From the NCBI GenBank assembly GCA_022432975.1, contig CM039514.1, positions 10,337,519 to 10,401,518 on the forward strand: a DNA stretch of 64,000 bases, given 5' to 3'. The stretch is from Begonia masoniana. Taxonomy: Eukaryota; Streptophyta; Magnoliopsida; Cucurbitales; Begoniaceae. The translations under genes were made by a program, and so were the position numbers. Within the stretch, counting starts at the first letter, position 1. The number at the start of each line of letters is the position of its first letter. Below the pieces are notes generated by a model. The model was not told the DNA's origin, did not search any database, and saw only the letters and a list, made by a program, of their open reading frames with translations. Shown in pieces: positions 22,626 through 33,742 of this stretch.

Positions 22626-23078
22626 TGTTATTTTTGGTTCTGGTTTGTGGTCCAGTTTTATACTTCCGCTATGCTTCATTAATCTTTGGTTTATTAATCT
22701 GTTTGTATAGTGGTTTAAGTGCTTTGCTGGCAGGTTAAAGAAGTTTGTGTTTTTAGAGAATCAGGGAGAAGAGAAGTGTGAAGAGGGAAGAGAGCAGAGA
22801 GAGATCATTTCTTTGATAGTAGGGTTTTATTCTCTTGGAAGAATGTGGTTCTTCAATGTGGGCTTTCTGGAGATGAATTCTTGCTGATTCTTCTTGTAAT
22901 TTCTTTATGTGATTTAGGTCTTTGTTCGTTCTCTGTATATTGGACAGTAATTTTCTTCAATAAAGAGATTTCAAGGTTGCGTCCATGAATGTAGGACTTA
23001 ATGTCCGAATCACGTTAAATATTGGCATTCTTTCTTGTTTTGTTTTTGCTCGGTTAAGATTATTATCTACTAGTAACA
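22626..23078 (+). repeat. 3' LTR of Copia-B
   Basis: The AAGTGGAGAAA polypurine tract directly precedes TGTTATTTTTGG. The LTR ends at GTAACA (23078), giving 453 bp with TG...CA ends. An AATAAA signal lies near 22960. No second copy was found to the left, so the 5' LTR is lost. Confidence 0.75.
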
Positions 23079-23290
23079 CGATCAGAATCTAGTCCAATGC
23101 GTCTTGCTTTTGCTGGTACATGAATTTTACCTTATACCAAATTGACATGACGAGTGTCTTTCTAAATGAATTTATTATGAAAGAAGTTTATGTATGTAAA
23201 CCATTAGGTCTTAAAGCGCATGATAAGGTTAATCATATGTATAAGTTTAACAAAGTTATTTATGGACTTAAACAAGCTCTTGTAACTTGG
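23079..23290 (+). pseudogene. fragment of an older Copia reverse transcriptase
   Basis: The sequence reads RIES, then MNFTLYQIDMTSVFLNEF, KEVYVCKPLG and YGLKQALVTWY, which is the fingers/palm part of Copia RT. It begins right at the end of the Copia-B LTR, so Copia-B probably inserted into this older element. The matching left half is not present. Confidence 0.8.
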
Positions 23291-23293
23291 TAT

Positions 23294-23445
23294 GCAACTC
23301 AAGAATGTTGGGACGCGGCTCAGACCTAGAAGCAAATAGTCGTCTAAGCCGCAACCCTAAATTTTTTACCACAACCCCGAACAGATGAGTCGTAGCCTAA
23401 CCACAAAAATAAGGTCTGAGCCGCATCCCAACATTCTTGAGCTGC
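23294..23445. repeat. inverted repeat (34-bp arms, 84-bp loop)
   Basis: Arms at 23294..23327 and 23412..23445 are reverse complements with two mismatches (core CAAGAATGTTGGGA, CGGCTCAGACCT). The left arm begins exactly where the RT fragment stops matching, so this may be one end of an inserted fold-back element. No protein is encoded. Confidence 0.8.
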
Positions 23446-25311
23446 GACCCAAGACTAGATCAACTTACCAAAATTACAAGATTCCACACGTTTGAAAGAA
23501 TTTTTATTGATTTTGAAAACTCTAGTCGAGAATATTTAAATACAACATTATTAGACGAAAAAGGGACATTCGACAACCTTGAGACGTATTTTTAGAGAGA
23601 GATTAGAGAGGATTTTCGACGCTGGGCGAGGAGATTGACGCGCAAGTTACACCATTATGATGACATCCGAAGACAAATTTTCTCTTCTTCTTTCTTCTCT
23701 TTGACTTCTTTATGTTCAACACTATTTATTTGTTTTTATTCCGACTATGTTGAATTAACTCTTTCTTTCTAGAGGAGAGATGAATTGTTTATTTAGATTA
23801 TTATTTTGGTTGATTAAATATTATGTTTATTACGATATTATCTAGTAAATCAATTCATTGAAAAATCTTTAGTCTCACATTTTTCTAAGAAAATAAAATT
23901 CAACGGCTCCTTTTACGACCAAAAGTGATTATATAAATGCCCCTAGTTATGATGTCTAAATTCTTTGGATGAAGCAAACTCTTAAACTATTGTCAAATTC
24001 CTATTACTTATGACATTTTAAGTGCTATAAATATTTACAAATTTTTTTTAACATTCTTACTCCAAGCACATTGAGATAATGTATCACTTCATCTGATATC
24101 ACAATCTCTTGAATTTGTAAATTTACAAAACCCGGGTGGAAAGGACTTTTGGTTTGAATCGACTCAAGTTAACAATTTAAAAGTTATTTTTATTATTTCG
24201 ATTGCCCAAATATGGACTCAATCTGAACACAATTACACGCTGGTAGACTGTTGTGAGATGACTAGAGGGCGACATGACATCCAATCATGCATCCACACGT
24301 AAAATCACCGTCTTAAATCCAAGCTCTGCCACTCTCTTGCATCCGCCAAAATCAAGCTCTTCCACACTCACGTCGCTAAAATCACCCATCTTTTGGCTTG
24401 AGTATACTCTTCCTCACCAAATAAAAAAATTTCTAGATCAAAAGTTCCTAAATCAACAAATCAGAAACCCTAAATCAAAACTCCTCGTCTTTTTGGCTTG
24501 GGCATACTCTTTTTCACCAAATAAAAAATTTCTTAATCAGCAATTCCTAAATTTCCAAATCAGAAATCCTAAAGCAAAAAATCTTCGTCGCGGAAGATTG
24601 ATTCCCCCACTATCTCTTGAGCCTATTTCGGTCATTTTTGCTTGTCTTCTTTCGGCTAGATGCCCTCACATAGATTGGTAGAAATTTTGTGGTATAAATT
24701 CAAACCAAAGCGAAGGCATCCTCGTGCACTCGAAACTCTTAACTTCATGAGGAGTATATGTTTGCAGCTATAGTCGATGTGTAAGTTCGAGAATTCTAAA
24801 TATATGACGATACACGTGTTTGTGTTACAAATTCTATATCATGGAAATTATTTCAACATAAACATATAAATATTAATATAGAATGAGATTGATAATAATA
24901 AAAAATTATCATGATACTATAGTGCTAGAAACATATATAACATTGTGTTCAAAATAATGGTATAGTGGGTTGTGATGTTAGGCACGTGAATTAATTGATA
25001 TTCTGAGTAAATTTTTAAAATTAAGATTTACTTACTAAGGCTTATTAAAACTCGCTCTTAGAATTTTTTCTCATTTTTGCCGACGAAGGTGACAGACAAC
25101 AATGAGAAGAGAGTCAAAGACAGGTTGATTTAGTAAAGAGGCATAACACAACATGGTAGGTCTATGAATGAATCCTATCCATTGCGTGTGTTTGGAATGT
25201 GTTTTAGGTTTGCTTGTGTAGATATCCACATGTAAATATTATAACTACACTTTAAAAAGAGTTTCTAAACTAATGTAAATTGAGTTGCATGTATACACTT
25301 TATTTAGAATG
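23446..25311. other. 1.9 kb with no recognised gene
   Basis: Mostly AT-rich sequence. One plus-strand ORF (24274..24681, 135 codons) has an imperfect internal repeat (KKFLDQKFLNQQIRNPK and KKFLNQQFLNFQIRNPK). Its composition is Ser/Pro/Leu-rich, it matches no family I know, and I do not call it a gene. Confidence 0.4.
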
Positions 25312-25554
25312 TGTTAGAATTTGGTATAACTCAAACTCTAGTTGGGTTGGGCCCGTAGTCAATATTAAGATTTTGTAATTTTTTTATATATTTATTATTG
25401 AGTCACAAAACTCACTTTGTAACTTGATTTCTTATAATAAATTTTTTCTCTGTCTGTAATTTTTTTTCCGTTTAGAATTTTTCACGTAAATCTGGATATC
25501 TTTATGTTTCTGTGTTTATTTTTTTTCTCAATTACTATTGTTCGATTCTCGACA
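25312..25554 (+). repeat. 5' LTR of Copia-C
   Basis: Starts TGTTAGAATTTGG and ends TTCGATTCTCGACA; homologous to 33492..33742. The leader that follows (25555..25881) contains no ORF of note. Confidence 0.82.
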
Positions 25555-26412
25555 ATTGATATCATAGCTTTGGTTGCGAGAATTCAGAGCAAGGTTGTGA
25601 GTTTCGTACTCGGATTGAATAATTGTTCGGGTTTACAATTTTGTGAAAATTGTAATTGGGGAAAAAGGAAAAATAATTAAAAAAAATGTGAAAAGAAAAA
25701 GTTTTCTTTGAGAAGAAGAATTTTCTCTATTTAGTTTGTGTTTGCATTGGTCCGCGTGAAGAAGAAAAGAAGCAGACTTGTGGCGTTGTGCGAAGGACAA
25801 ATTGAAATAAAAATCTATGTTTTCTGTCATGCCAGCGAGAAGAAAGAAGCAGAGAGCGACTTTGTTGTGCTTTGGCCGGTCTAGAGATGACAAACGAGCT
25901 GTTTGAGCCGAGCCGAGCCGAGTTGAGCCATAAGTAGTTTGGTTCACCGAACCTAACGAGTTAAACAAGCCGACCTTAAAGAGCCTACCGAGCCTAACGA
26001 GCCAGCCTGAAAAAATTTCAACCTAAACTGGCTAGCGAGTCACGAGTTAAACGGGCAAGATCAACGAGCTTAATGAGCTGAGCGTAACGAGCCGAGCGTA
26101 TATAAATATTTTCAACTTATATTAATATAATATAAATTTTTTAAAAAAATTCATTTAAAATTATAATAAGTATTAATAATTATTTGCCAACGATATTTAT
26201 TTATTTAATTCAAAAATTAGTTATGTTAACGTATATAAAATTAAATGTATTAATAAAAAAATTATTTGAGACTATCCAATAAAAAAATATCCCATAAATA
26301 TCATTAAAAATATTTTGACATATTAAAATAAATTAAAATTTGAAAAAAAATTACAAATTCGAAAAAAAAATTACAAATTAAAAAAAATTACTTCAAATTA
26401 CAAAAGAAATTC

Positions 26413-28828
26413 TGTAACGCCCCGAGTTATCTAAACCCGGTTTGCTACTCAACACACTGAACCGAACCATGACGACTTGATACTAAATTTAAAAATATTT
26501 CACTCGACAGTCAAAATTTGACATTTTTTAAAACTCGATGTATTTTAAAACTTGCAGCGGAAATCAATCGAACATCAATGAAGTTAAATAATCTGTGAAA
26601 ACATTTTAAAATAATTGTTGGGAGTGTTAAGAATAATGGGCCAAAAATATAAAGCTTTAAAAATGTGGAATACCCCTGAAATTGCAGAAGTCAAATACAT
26701 CTGCCGACGACAAAGTCAACACAAGAAGCAGAAATAGAAAATAGGAGGCCTCTACCGATGACAAACGACAAAACTTCGGTTATATCAACCGGTCACAAAA
26801 CGACAAACACTACCTACATCTTCCGATGACGTCAGCCGGAAGATATACAAACAGGACAACTCTCGGTAGACTGCATCTACCGATAACTAGGCGACAAAAC
26901 TTGCTACTTACATCTACCGATCACGATGACGTCAGCCGGGGATTCCTTCCTCCAGCATCTGCCGATTGCTAGACGACAACTTGCACTTATATCTACCGAT
27001 GAAGTCACCGGATGACTCCTTCATCCAACATCTGCCGATCGCTAGACGACAGAACTTACCACTTTCATCTACCGATGACGTCAGCCGGATGACTCCTTCA
27101 TCCAACATCTGCCGATCGCTAGACGACAGAACTTACCACTTTCATCTACCGATGACGTCAGCCGGTTGACTCCTTCATCCAACATCTGCCGATCGCTAGA
27201 CGACAAGACTTACCACTTTCATCTACCGATGACGTCAGCCGGATGACTCCTTCATCCAACATCTGTCGATCGCTAGACGACAGAACTTACCACTTTCATC
27301 TACCGATGACGTCAGCCGGATGACTCCTTCATCCAACATCTGCCGATCGCTAGACGACAAGACTTACCACTTTCATCTACCGATGACGTCAGCCAGATGA
27401 CTCCTTCATCCAACATCTGCCGATAGACTTCAGAACAGCAATTCTGCTGTATTCCAAGAAAGCTCTGACTATCAAAGGATTTAAGCATTTTACTAAGACC
27501 AATCAGAGACAGATCAAATCATTGCATCACTCAAATCCAGTAGAAAACAGTATTTTCAAAACCCAACAGAACACCAATATCAAAGATTCTCAGAATGTAT
27601 TCAAAGTTTTGAAAACACTACTATCATAAAATTTTCAGAAAAAGAAACATCTATACTGAACTAGTTACTCCCAACTCAACACCTGCAGCCATGGATTAAA
27701 CAGCCTCAACAGATGGCCAAACCGATGCCTGAAAATGCTCCTCCAACCAGCCTGGTCCTCTTATCGGTCGGTAAACACACCTTTAGTAACTTCTTCACCT
27801 ACATCACAAACTCATCTATTAGCCTAATGCTAAGCAAGTAGAGCAATGAATGAAATGAATTAATGAAACAAAAATTTCCCTAAACATGCATTCTCTACTT
27901 TCTCATCTCAGTTGTATTCAAATTTGTTCTCTGTGGATCCCTCTGTACGATGGGAAAGTGGATCAGTCATCCCCCAAAGCATACATCCTCTGATCTCAAT
28001 TAAGGGGTGGATTAATTCCCTTAACAGTTAACTGGTCTGATCCCCCTGTAGGATTGGGAAGTGGATCACTTTTCCCAAAACCTCAATCCTCTGTTCTCAA
28101 TTAAGGGGCGGATTAATCACCCTTAACAGTTGTTCTGATCATCCTGCTCACATTTACCATGCGTTTCATGTAAATTCATTTTCGTAATCTTTCAAAACAT
28201 GATGCATGACAACTGGAAATAAACATACAAATATACATAAATCCTACTGTTTGTGATGTAGGCCCGAAGGCACAAACAAACTCTACTTACCTGGCTCCCT
28301 GGAAATCGCTCGGCTAAATGCTACTTCAGAAGCTCGCTCACCTAAAATCATAATAGTACATATATCAAACTTTCACTAAACTTCACAGAATCAATACAGG
28401 AGTTTGAGGAACCAAATTTGAAACCCCACAACTCGGGTATTCTCAATAGTCGCTCAGCCCGAACCTACTCTAAATCACAACATTCCTCGAAACTCCTCAC
28501 ATTGTACTCCCTCAGCTATCTAACTACTAAAATCGCAAGAAAACAATGAGGGCTTACCTAGGTTGAAGGAGAATCGGGCAGGAGAATCGCCTAGAGATTT
28601 CTGCCGTTCGAGCTGAAGACCGAAAGGGAAAGAAAATGAGTAGTGGTGGCGGCTACTCTAAACTTTTTGCCTTAAATACCTTATCCACTTTCAAATTTGC
28701 CAATTACCCTTATGCCCTTACTTACTCATTCTTCAACCTAACCTACATTATACTAAAATTTCATTCATCGATTATACTTAATAGATTTATTTGTTATTTT
28801 AAATTTTTAATTAAAGTCGGGTGTTACA
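26413..28828 (-). mobile_element. solo LTR C of the chromovirus family
   Basis: Plus-strand ends are TGTAACGCCCCGAG and GGGTGTTACA. The target duplication AATTC is perfect (26408..26412 and 28829..28833). It has no internal domain. The intron-like donor (28290) and acceptor (27799) enclose 492 bp with two copies of the AAGGGG(T/C)GGATTAAT repeat. It is in the same orientation as the other three LTRs. Confidence 0.93.
26880..27440. repeat. 77-bp minisatellite in solo LTR C, each unit with TGACGTCA
   Basis: GATGACGTCAGCCGG recurs at 27074, 27151, 27228, 27305 and 27382, exactly 77 bp apart, with more degenerate copies before. The unit also contains CATCTGCCGATCGCTAGACG and CTTACCACTTTCATCTACC. 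TGACGTCA is the palindromic core bound by bZIP factors in general; any role here is inference. Confidence 0.9.
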
Positions 28829-28831
28829 AAT

Positions 28832-30720
28832 TCAATAAAAAGGATCTCTAGTTTTTAACATCCAAATTCGTAAACTCCTCAAGAATTTCATCTTCTCGTT
28901 GTTGATATCTCGTTTTGATGTCGGTCTAATCTTTGATACAAATGAGCGCTTCCACAAAGTCAGTGCAAGTCTTTCTCTTTGTTCATCATAAACACGTCTA
29001 TCTGCACTAAAAGTAGATTCTGATGCTACAATAGAAACATGAGAGGTTAGTAGATCACGTGTCATTATAGAAAGAATAGGATATGTGGTAGAATGTCTTT
29101 TTTCACAAATCTAAAATATCAAAATTCTCATATCGAGAAAATTGATAACGAGGTTCAAAATAAATATTAAGTTCATTTGTAAAAGAAGTAAAATAATTTT
29201 CAGTTTGTAATTTACTACATATATCATCAATATTATATTATTGACTAAAACCACTTCCACCACCACCGCTACTACTACTAGGTAACTTTTTGTAAGTGGA
29301 GGTTGTGAATAATAACGATTAACATTGTAATATTTTGTTTCATAAGAAGCATATAAATTAGCAACTCCATTTGTTATGTCATTACTAGTAATTAAAGGTG
29401 CAATACATAAATTTGTAGAAATTATATTGAGCATAAGACATCCTCTTTTTAATTTAAATATTGGATCCATGATGCATACATAACAAAAAATAAAAAGAAT
29501 GTTATGCTAATATTTTTTAAATTTTGTTTTCATTTTATTAAGAATATTACTAAATTCATCTACTAATCAATATTTTACAAAATTACATGTTAAATCTACA
29601 AAAATATAAAAAATAATGTTAGAAGTGAAATAATAAATTCCAGAATGTTGATTTTTAGCATCATAAAAAAGTTTTAAAAAATCAAGAAAGATATTAGCAA
29701 TATCATAACTAGATTTGTCAATGTTAATACTTTGTGTCTTATCATTAATAAAAATACAAATAACTTGTCAATATGGCCTAACATTTTGAAATGTCAAATA
29801 AGTTGAATTTCACCTATTATCTATGTCGATTTTTAATTTTCTTGGTTTAAGTTGGGCAGCTCTATAAAAATCTTTATATTCTTGTTGTCTCGAATTAGAC
29901 TCAATAATATAAGAAATTACGGACCTAATTAATTCAATATGAGGTGAAATATATAACATATCATGTGAAAAAGAGAACTACAAGTAATATCTAATTGTAA
30001 ATAATCCTTAAATTGAGAAATGACAACATCATTAGCACTAACATTATCAAGAGTTATGCTAAAAATTTTATCTTTAATAGAATATTCTTGAAAATTGTTA
30101 TAATAAATCTATAGATGATGTTGTCAAAATGAGGATATTCACAATTATGAAATCATAAAATTCTTTTATTTAATTGCCAAGATTCATCAATAAAATGAGA
30201 TGTTACAACTATATAACTAACAACAGTATGTGCACTTCATAAATTAGAAGTAATACAAATACACATTAAAGGAGCATTTCAAAAAAATGTAATTAATTCA
30301 TTTTTCATATCTATAGACATTTTAAGAATATCATTTCTCGTAGTAATTCTAGGGACACGTTTAAACTAGGAGTAATATATTCTTTTATAAATTTTTCAAA
30401 TACTTCACTATCGATGAATGATATAGGCAACTCGGATTGTGTTACAAGTTGTATTATTCATTATCTCATTCTATTTTGTGAATATATGAAAATGTCACTA
30501 CCACTAACATTTAACCGAGATTGTGTTGAATCTCGTGTTTCCTCATTAAAGTGATATTTTTGAAAATGTCTACCAATGGTGCTAGTAGAACTACCAGAAA
30601 TATAAGCATAATTTTTAGTATAATATTTATATTGGGCTCTAGTTTTTATTTTGCCCTCAATTTTAATATATTTTAAATCAAAATGTTTCTATACATCCAA
30701 AGTTTTGTGTCTTATTTTTC
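28832..30720 (-). pseudogene. hAT transposase, broken
   Basis: The C-terminal hAT dimerisation domain is clear at 28832..29065 (MTRDLLTSHVSIVASESTFS, then DRRVYDEQRERL and a W-containing tail). Upstream near 30560..30690 there is BED-finger-like sequence (KHFDLKYIKIEGK and STSTIGRHFQKYHF) in which the zinc cysteines are lost. The stretch between has many stops and frame changes. The intact family joins target DNA via its RNase H-like core; no intact core is visible here. Confidence 0.75.
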
Positions 30721-31432
30721 TAGGTGAAGTGGATGCTTGTGTAGATGATTGTTCCACAGAAAATGTAAGATTTAATTTTCTAATTTCCTCTATGTCATTA
30801 TCATCAATTTTATAATTGCGATGATCTATAATAAATAAAACTAAATATAAAATTAAATTTTTAATAATAAATTGATACAACAAAATTAATGTCTAACAAA
30901 AGCTTGTAGGTGGTGTGAATTGATCAACTCCACGTATACGAAACTTAAAAAAAATTAATTCAAAAAAATTTAGTTAATATAACTACAATTAAAAATTATG
31001 TAAATATAAGTTAAAAAAATAAATTAAAATATACCTTGTTGAATGAGAAAAAGAGTGAGTTGTAAGAAGAGAGAAATTGATTGAGAGCACTAATTGAGAA
31101 ATGAACTTAAAAGATTGAATAAAATTTAGTGAAAAAAAATGAAGAGAGAGAAGCGAATTTATAGAGGAAGAGAGGAGGAGGGGGAGAGGGAGTGGAAGGT
31201 GGAAACTGAGGGACGGGGGGCTGGCTCGTGAGCTTGGCCCGCCGAGCCAACAAGTCGACTCGTTGGCTGGCTCAATTGGGGACCGCCTGGCTCGGTCCCT
31301 GGAAGGCTCGCGAGCCCAGCCCCTGAGTCAGTTCGGTCTGCCTCATGGGATCGGGCTAGCCTCGGCTCGCTACAGTAGCGAGCCAAGATTGCTGGTGGGT
31401 TGGCGAGCCAGTCTGCTTGTTAAAAAACTGTA

Positions 31433-31705
31433 AGTTAGTCTGGTTTAGAGTATTTGTTAAATTTTTTATATTATGAAATTATTTGAGAGAATTGATTATT
31501 GGTGCTAAGACATTATTGGGAAATATTTGTTTGTTGGGCGATTTATTATTGGTTTGGAATATTTGGCGGATTCATTCAGATATTGTGGAGCTAATTTTGT
31601 TGGGACATTTTTGGGTTTCAAAATTTGGAATTGAATATTCTGTTGAAGTCGGTTTTTTGAGTGATAGGTTTGTTCAAGTTTGATATTCCATTATTGTTTC
31701 AGAAC
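31433..31705 (+). other. Copia-C leader after the hAT element
   Basis: AT/TTG-rich untranslated sequence leads up to the gag ATG at 31706. A TTGTTTCAG word just before the ATG could be a splice acceptor or chance. Confidence 0.4.
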
Positions 31706-32895
31706 ATGAGGTTTCAGTTGTGGTAGGTGAAGATATGAGATTTGCTTGTACAGATGGAACTAGATGACGCATTGTTAGGGCTCGATAAAATGCCTTTGTC
31801 TTGGAGTGAATAGGAAAAAATTCTGAAGGATCGAAAACCCCTATCTACGATACGTCTACATTTATTAAATCAGATTTTGCAAGACATTTTGAACGAGAAA
31901 ACTGTCGCCGAATTATGGGTAAAATTGAATCAGTTGTGTATGAAGAAAATCTTGACGAGTAAGTTGCTTTTGAAGCAATGGTTATATTCTTATCAGTTGA
32001 TGGAAAATAGTTCAGTTGAAGAACACTTGACCGCATTCAAGGAGTTAGTTTCAGATTTGGAAACTATGAGATGCAAGTACGATAAGGAGGATCTGGGGTT
32101 GATTCTACTGTGCTCGTTGTCGGCTTCATATGGTACTTTCAGAGATACGATCTTATATAGTTTGGAAAATCTATTTTTGGAAGAGGTTTATGACGTCTTG
32201 TTATCAAAGGAGAAGATGAGCAGATTGTTGTTGGATCCGAGTCTCGCGGAGAGGGACTCGTCATTCGAGGTTGAACAAGAGAGTCAAACAACAAAGGCAG
32301 TGATGTTGTTCAGGGTTTGAAAGGCAGATCAAAGTCAAGGAACCGAGATAGAACCTGGTACTTCTGTAAGAAGAAAGAGCACATTAAATCTGAGTACCAA
32401 GAATTGCAGAATGTTAAGAAAGTTGTTGAGAAGGGGAAGCAACCAATGACGTCCGGTGATGTTGTTGTCACAGAAGAAGATTATAGTTATAGAGATCTTG
32501 TTGTTGTGTCAGAGGAAAAGTCAAAGCCAAACAAGAATTAGATTCTGGATACAGCTTGTTCGTTTCATATGAGTTATAATCGGAATTAGTTTTCAACATA
32601 TGAGACAGTTTCAAAAGGTGTTGTGTTAATGGGTAGTAACATATCTTGCAAGGTAGCTTAGATTGGTATCATCAGAATCAAAATGTTTGATGGAGTTGTG
32701 AAGACACTGGGTAATATGCGATGTGTTCCCGAGTTGAAAAAGAATATGATCTCATTGAGTACTCTATATGCAAAAGAGTACAAGTACAATGCTGAAGGTG
32801 GAGTTATGAAGATCAGTAGGGGTGGTTTCGTCATGTTAAAGAGACACATGAAGTCTGCAAATTTATGTGTTACAGGGTTCTACAGTGATAGGTGA
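31706..32895 (+). pseudogene. Copia-C gag and protease, broken
   Basis: The ATG at 31706 starts a Copia Gag with early stops (MRFQLW, stop). The frame at 31877..32320 gives the UBN2-type core (NEKTVAELWVKLNQL, SSVEEHLTAFKELV, LLCSLSASYGTF). A zinc knuckle near 32350 has lost its first, third and/or fourth ligands (WYFCKKKEHIKSEYQ). The protease near 32545 reads ILDTACSFHMS, with Ala in place of the active-site Gly and a stop just before it. The protease C-part continues to 32895 (RCVPELKKNMISLSTL). No integrase or RT follows. Confidence 0.8.
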
Positions 32896-33491
32896 TAAGA
32901 CTGTGAAGTTTGTGAATTCACATTCTAAGAGATTGGTTGAAAAGACTCAGAAGAAGTCTGGTTTTCGGGTGAAGTTCAAGTTGAGATACGAGAGTACATC
33001 AGAGCCGGTGAGTCAGCCTATTACAGATGTTCAGTCACCAGTTTCAGTTTCATGTAAGAGTGGTATCGTCAAAGCAGAACAAAGTGGAAAGTTAAAGCTC
33101 CGGGGTGTTATAGTGAAACTGTGGGTTATGCGTTGAATGTGTTCGAGGGTAACGATTCCTGTGTGGAGTCTTCAACATGTTCAGATGCAGTTCGTTGCAA
33201 CAACTCTAATAGTTCAATGATACCATAGAGGAGGAGATGCGATTTCTTCTCAAGTAAGTCTCTCAAGTTTAAGCGGGACTTATCCTTGATCGATATTGGT
33301 TGTTGAGTTGGCCCATCTGGGGCCTTTGTAGAAGAATATGTTATTTTTAATGGAGTTTTACATATTTGTTTCATTGTACCAGAATTTCTTTGAAGATGAA
33401 GATTGTCAGAGTTCAGTGTTTTGGATTCGCTTTGAGTTGAGCCTAGTAGCTCGTTGAATCTCTTAGGTGGAATTTGTGTCAAGGTGGAGAT
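32896..33491 (+). other. Copia-C sequence between protease remnant and 3' LTR
   Basis: This holds a short low-complexity coding-like stretch (TQKKSGFRVKFKLRYES) and untranslated sequence that ends in a polypurine tract AAGGTGGAGA beside the LTR. All of integrase, RT and RNase H is missing, a deletion of about 3 kb compared with a full Copia element. Confidence 0.6.
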
Positions 33492-33742
33492 TATTAGAAT
33501 TTGGTGTGACCTGAATTTTAATTTGGCCGGGTTGAGCTGGTAGTCAATATTAAAGTTTTGTGGTTTTTTCTATTTATTGATGCTTGAGCTGCAAAATTCA
33601 CTTTGTACCTTGATTTCCTATAATGAATTTATCCTCTGCCCGTGGTTTTTTTCTATTTAGGGTTTTTCACATAAATCTTTGTGTCTCTGTGTTTCCACGT
33701 TGATTTTCTTTTTTGTCGATTATTATTGTTCAATTTTCAATA
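33492..33742 (+). repeat. 3' LTR of Copia-C
   Basis: Begins TATTAGAATTTGG (the TG has become TA) and ends TTCAATTTTCAATA. It aligns end to end with 25312..25554, with numerous substitutions that indicate age. Confidence 0.8.

Larger units (their letters stand above)
11129..23078 (+). mobile_element. Copia-B, 5'-truncated Copia element split by a Sirevirus
   Basis: From left to right there are leader sequence (11129..11512), gag, protease and the first part of integrase (to 13221), a nested minus-strand Sirevirus (13222..21858), the rest of integrase (from 21864), a polypurine tract and a 3' LTR (22626..23078). RT and RNase H are missing between about 22550 and the polypurine tract, and no 5' LTR is recognisable, so this is a deletion derivative. 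The left limit is a guess based on where leader-like sequence starts. Confidence 0.8.
25882..31432 (-). mobile_element. decayed hAT transposon
   Basis: The left end is TAGAGATGACAAACGAGC, a good hAT-type terminal sequence, followed by GAGCCGAGCCGAG subterminal repeats. The right subterminal zone (31200..31420) is rich in CGAGCC/GGCTCG words. The right terminus is uncertain: CTTGTTAAAAAACTGTA at 31416..31432 weakly matches the inverted left end. The adjoining 8-mers GGCCGGTC and AGTTAGTC differ only by transitions. A decayed transposase lies on the minus strand, and solo LTR C (26413..28828) is inserted between its 3' end and the left terminus. Confidence 0.7.
25312..33742 (+). mobile_element. 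Copia-C, internally deleted Copia element containing a hAT element
   Basis: LTRs at 25312..25554 and 33492..33742 (243 and 251 bp) align throughout with many differences. A primer-binding site follows the left LTR (TGATATCATAGC, a decayed TGGTATCAGAGC). Gag and protease remnants lie at 31706..32880; integrase, RT and RNase H are absent. A hAT transposon sits in the leader (25882..about 31432). The flanking 5-mers GAATG and GTAAG do not match clearly, so the target duplication has decayed or an end is misplaced. Confidence 0.8.

Noticed and set aside
24274..24681. Plus-strand ORF of 135 codons
   Set aside because: Low-complexity, internally repeated, no known domain, no supporting context.
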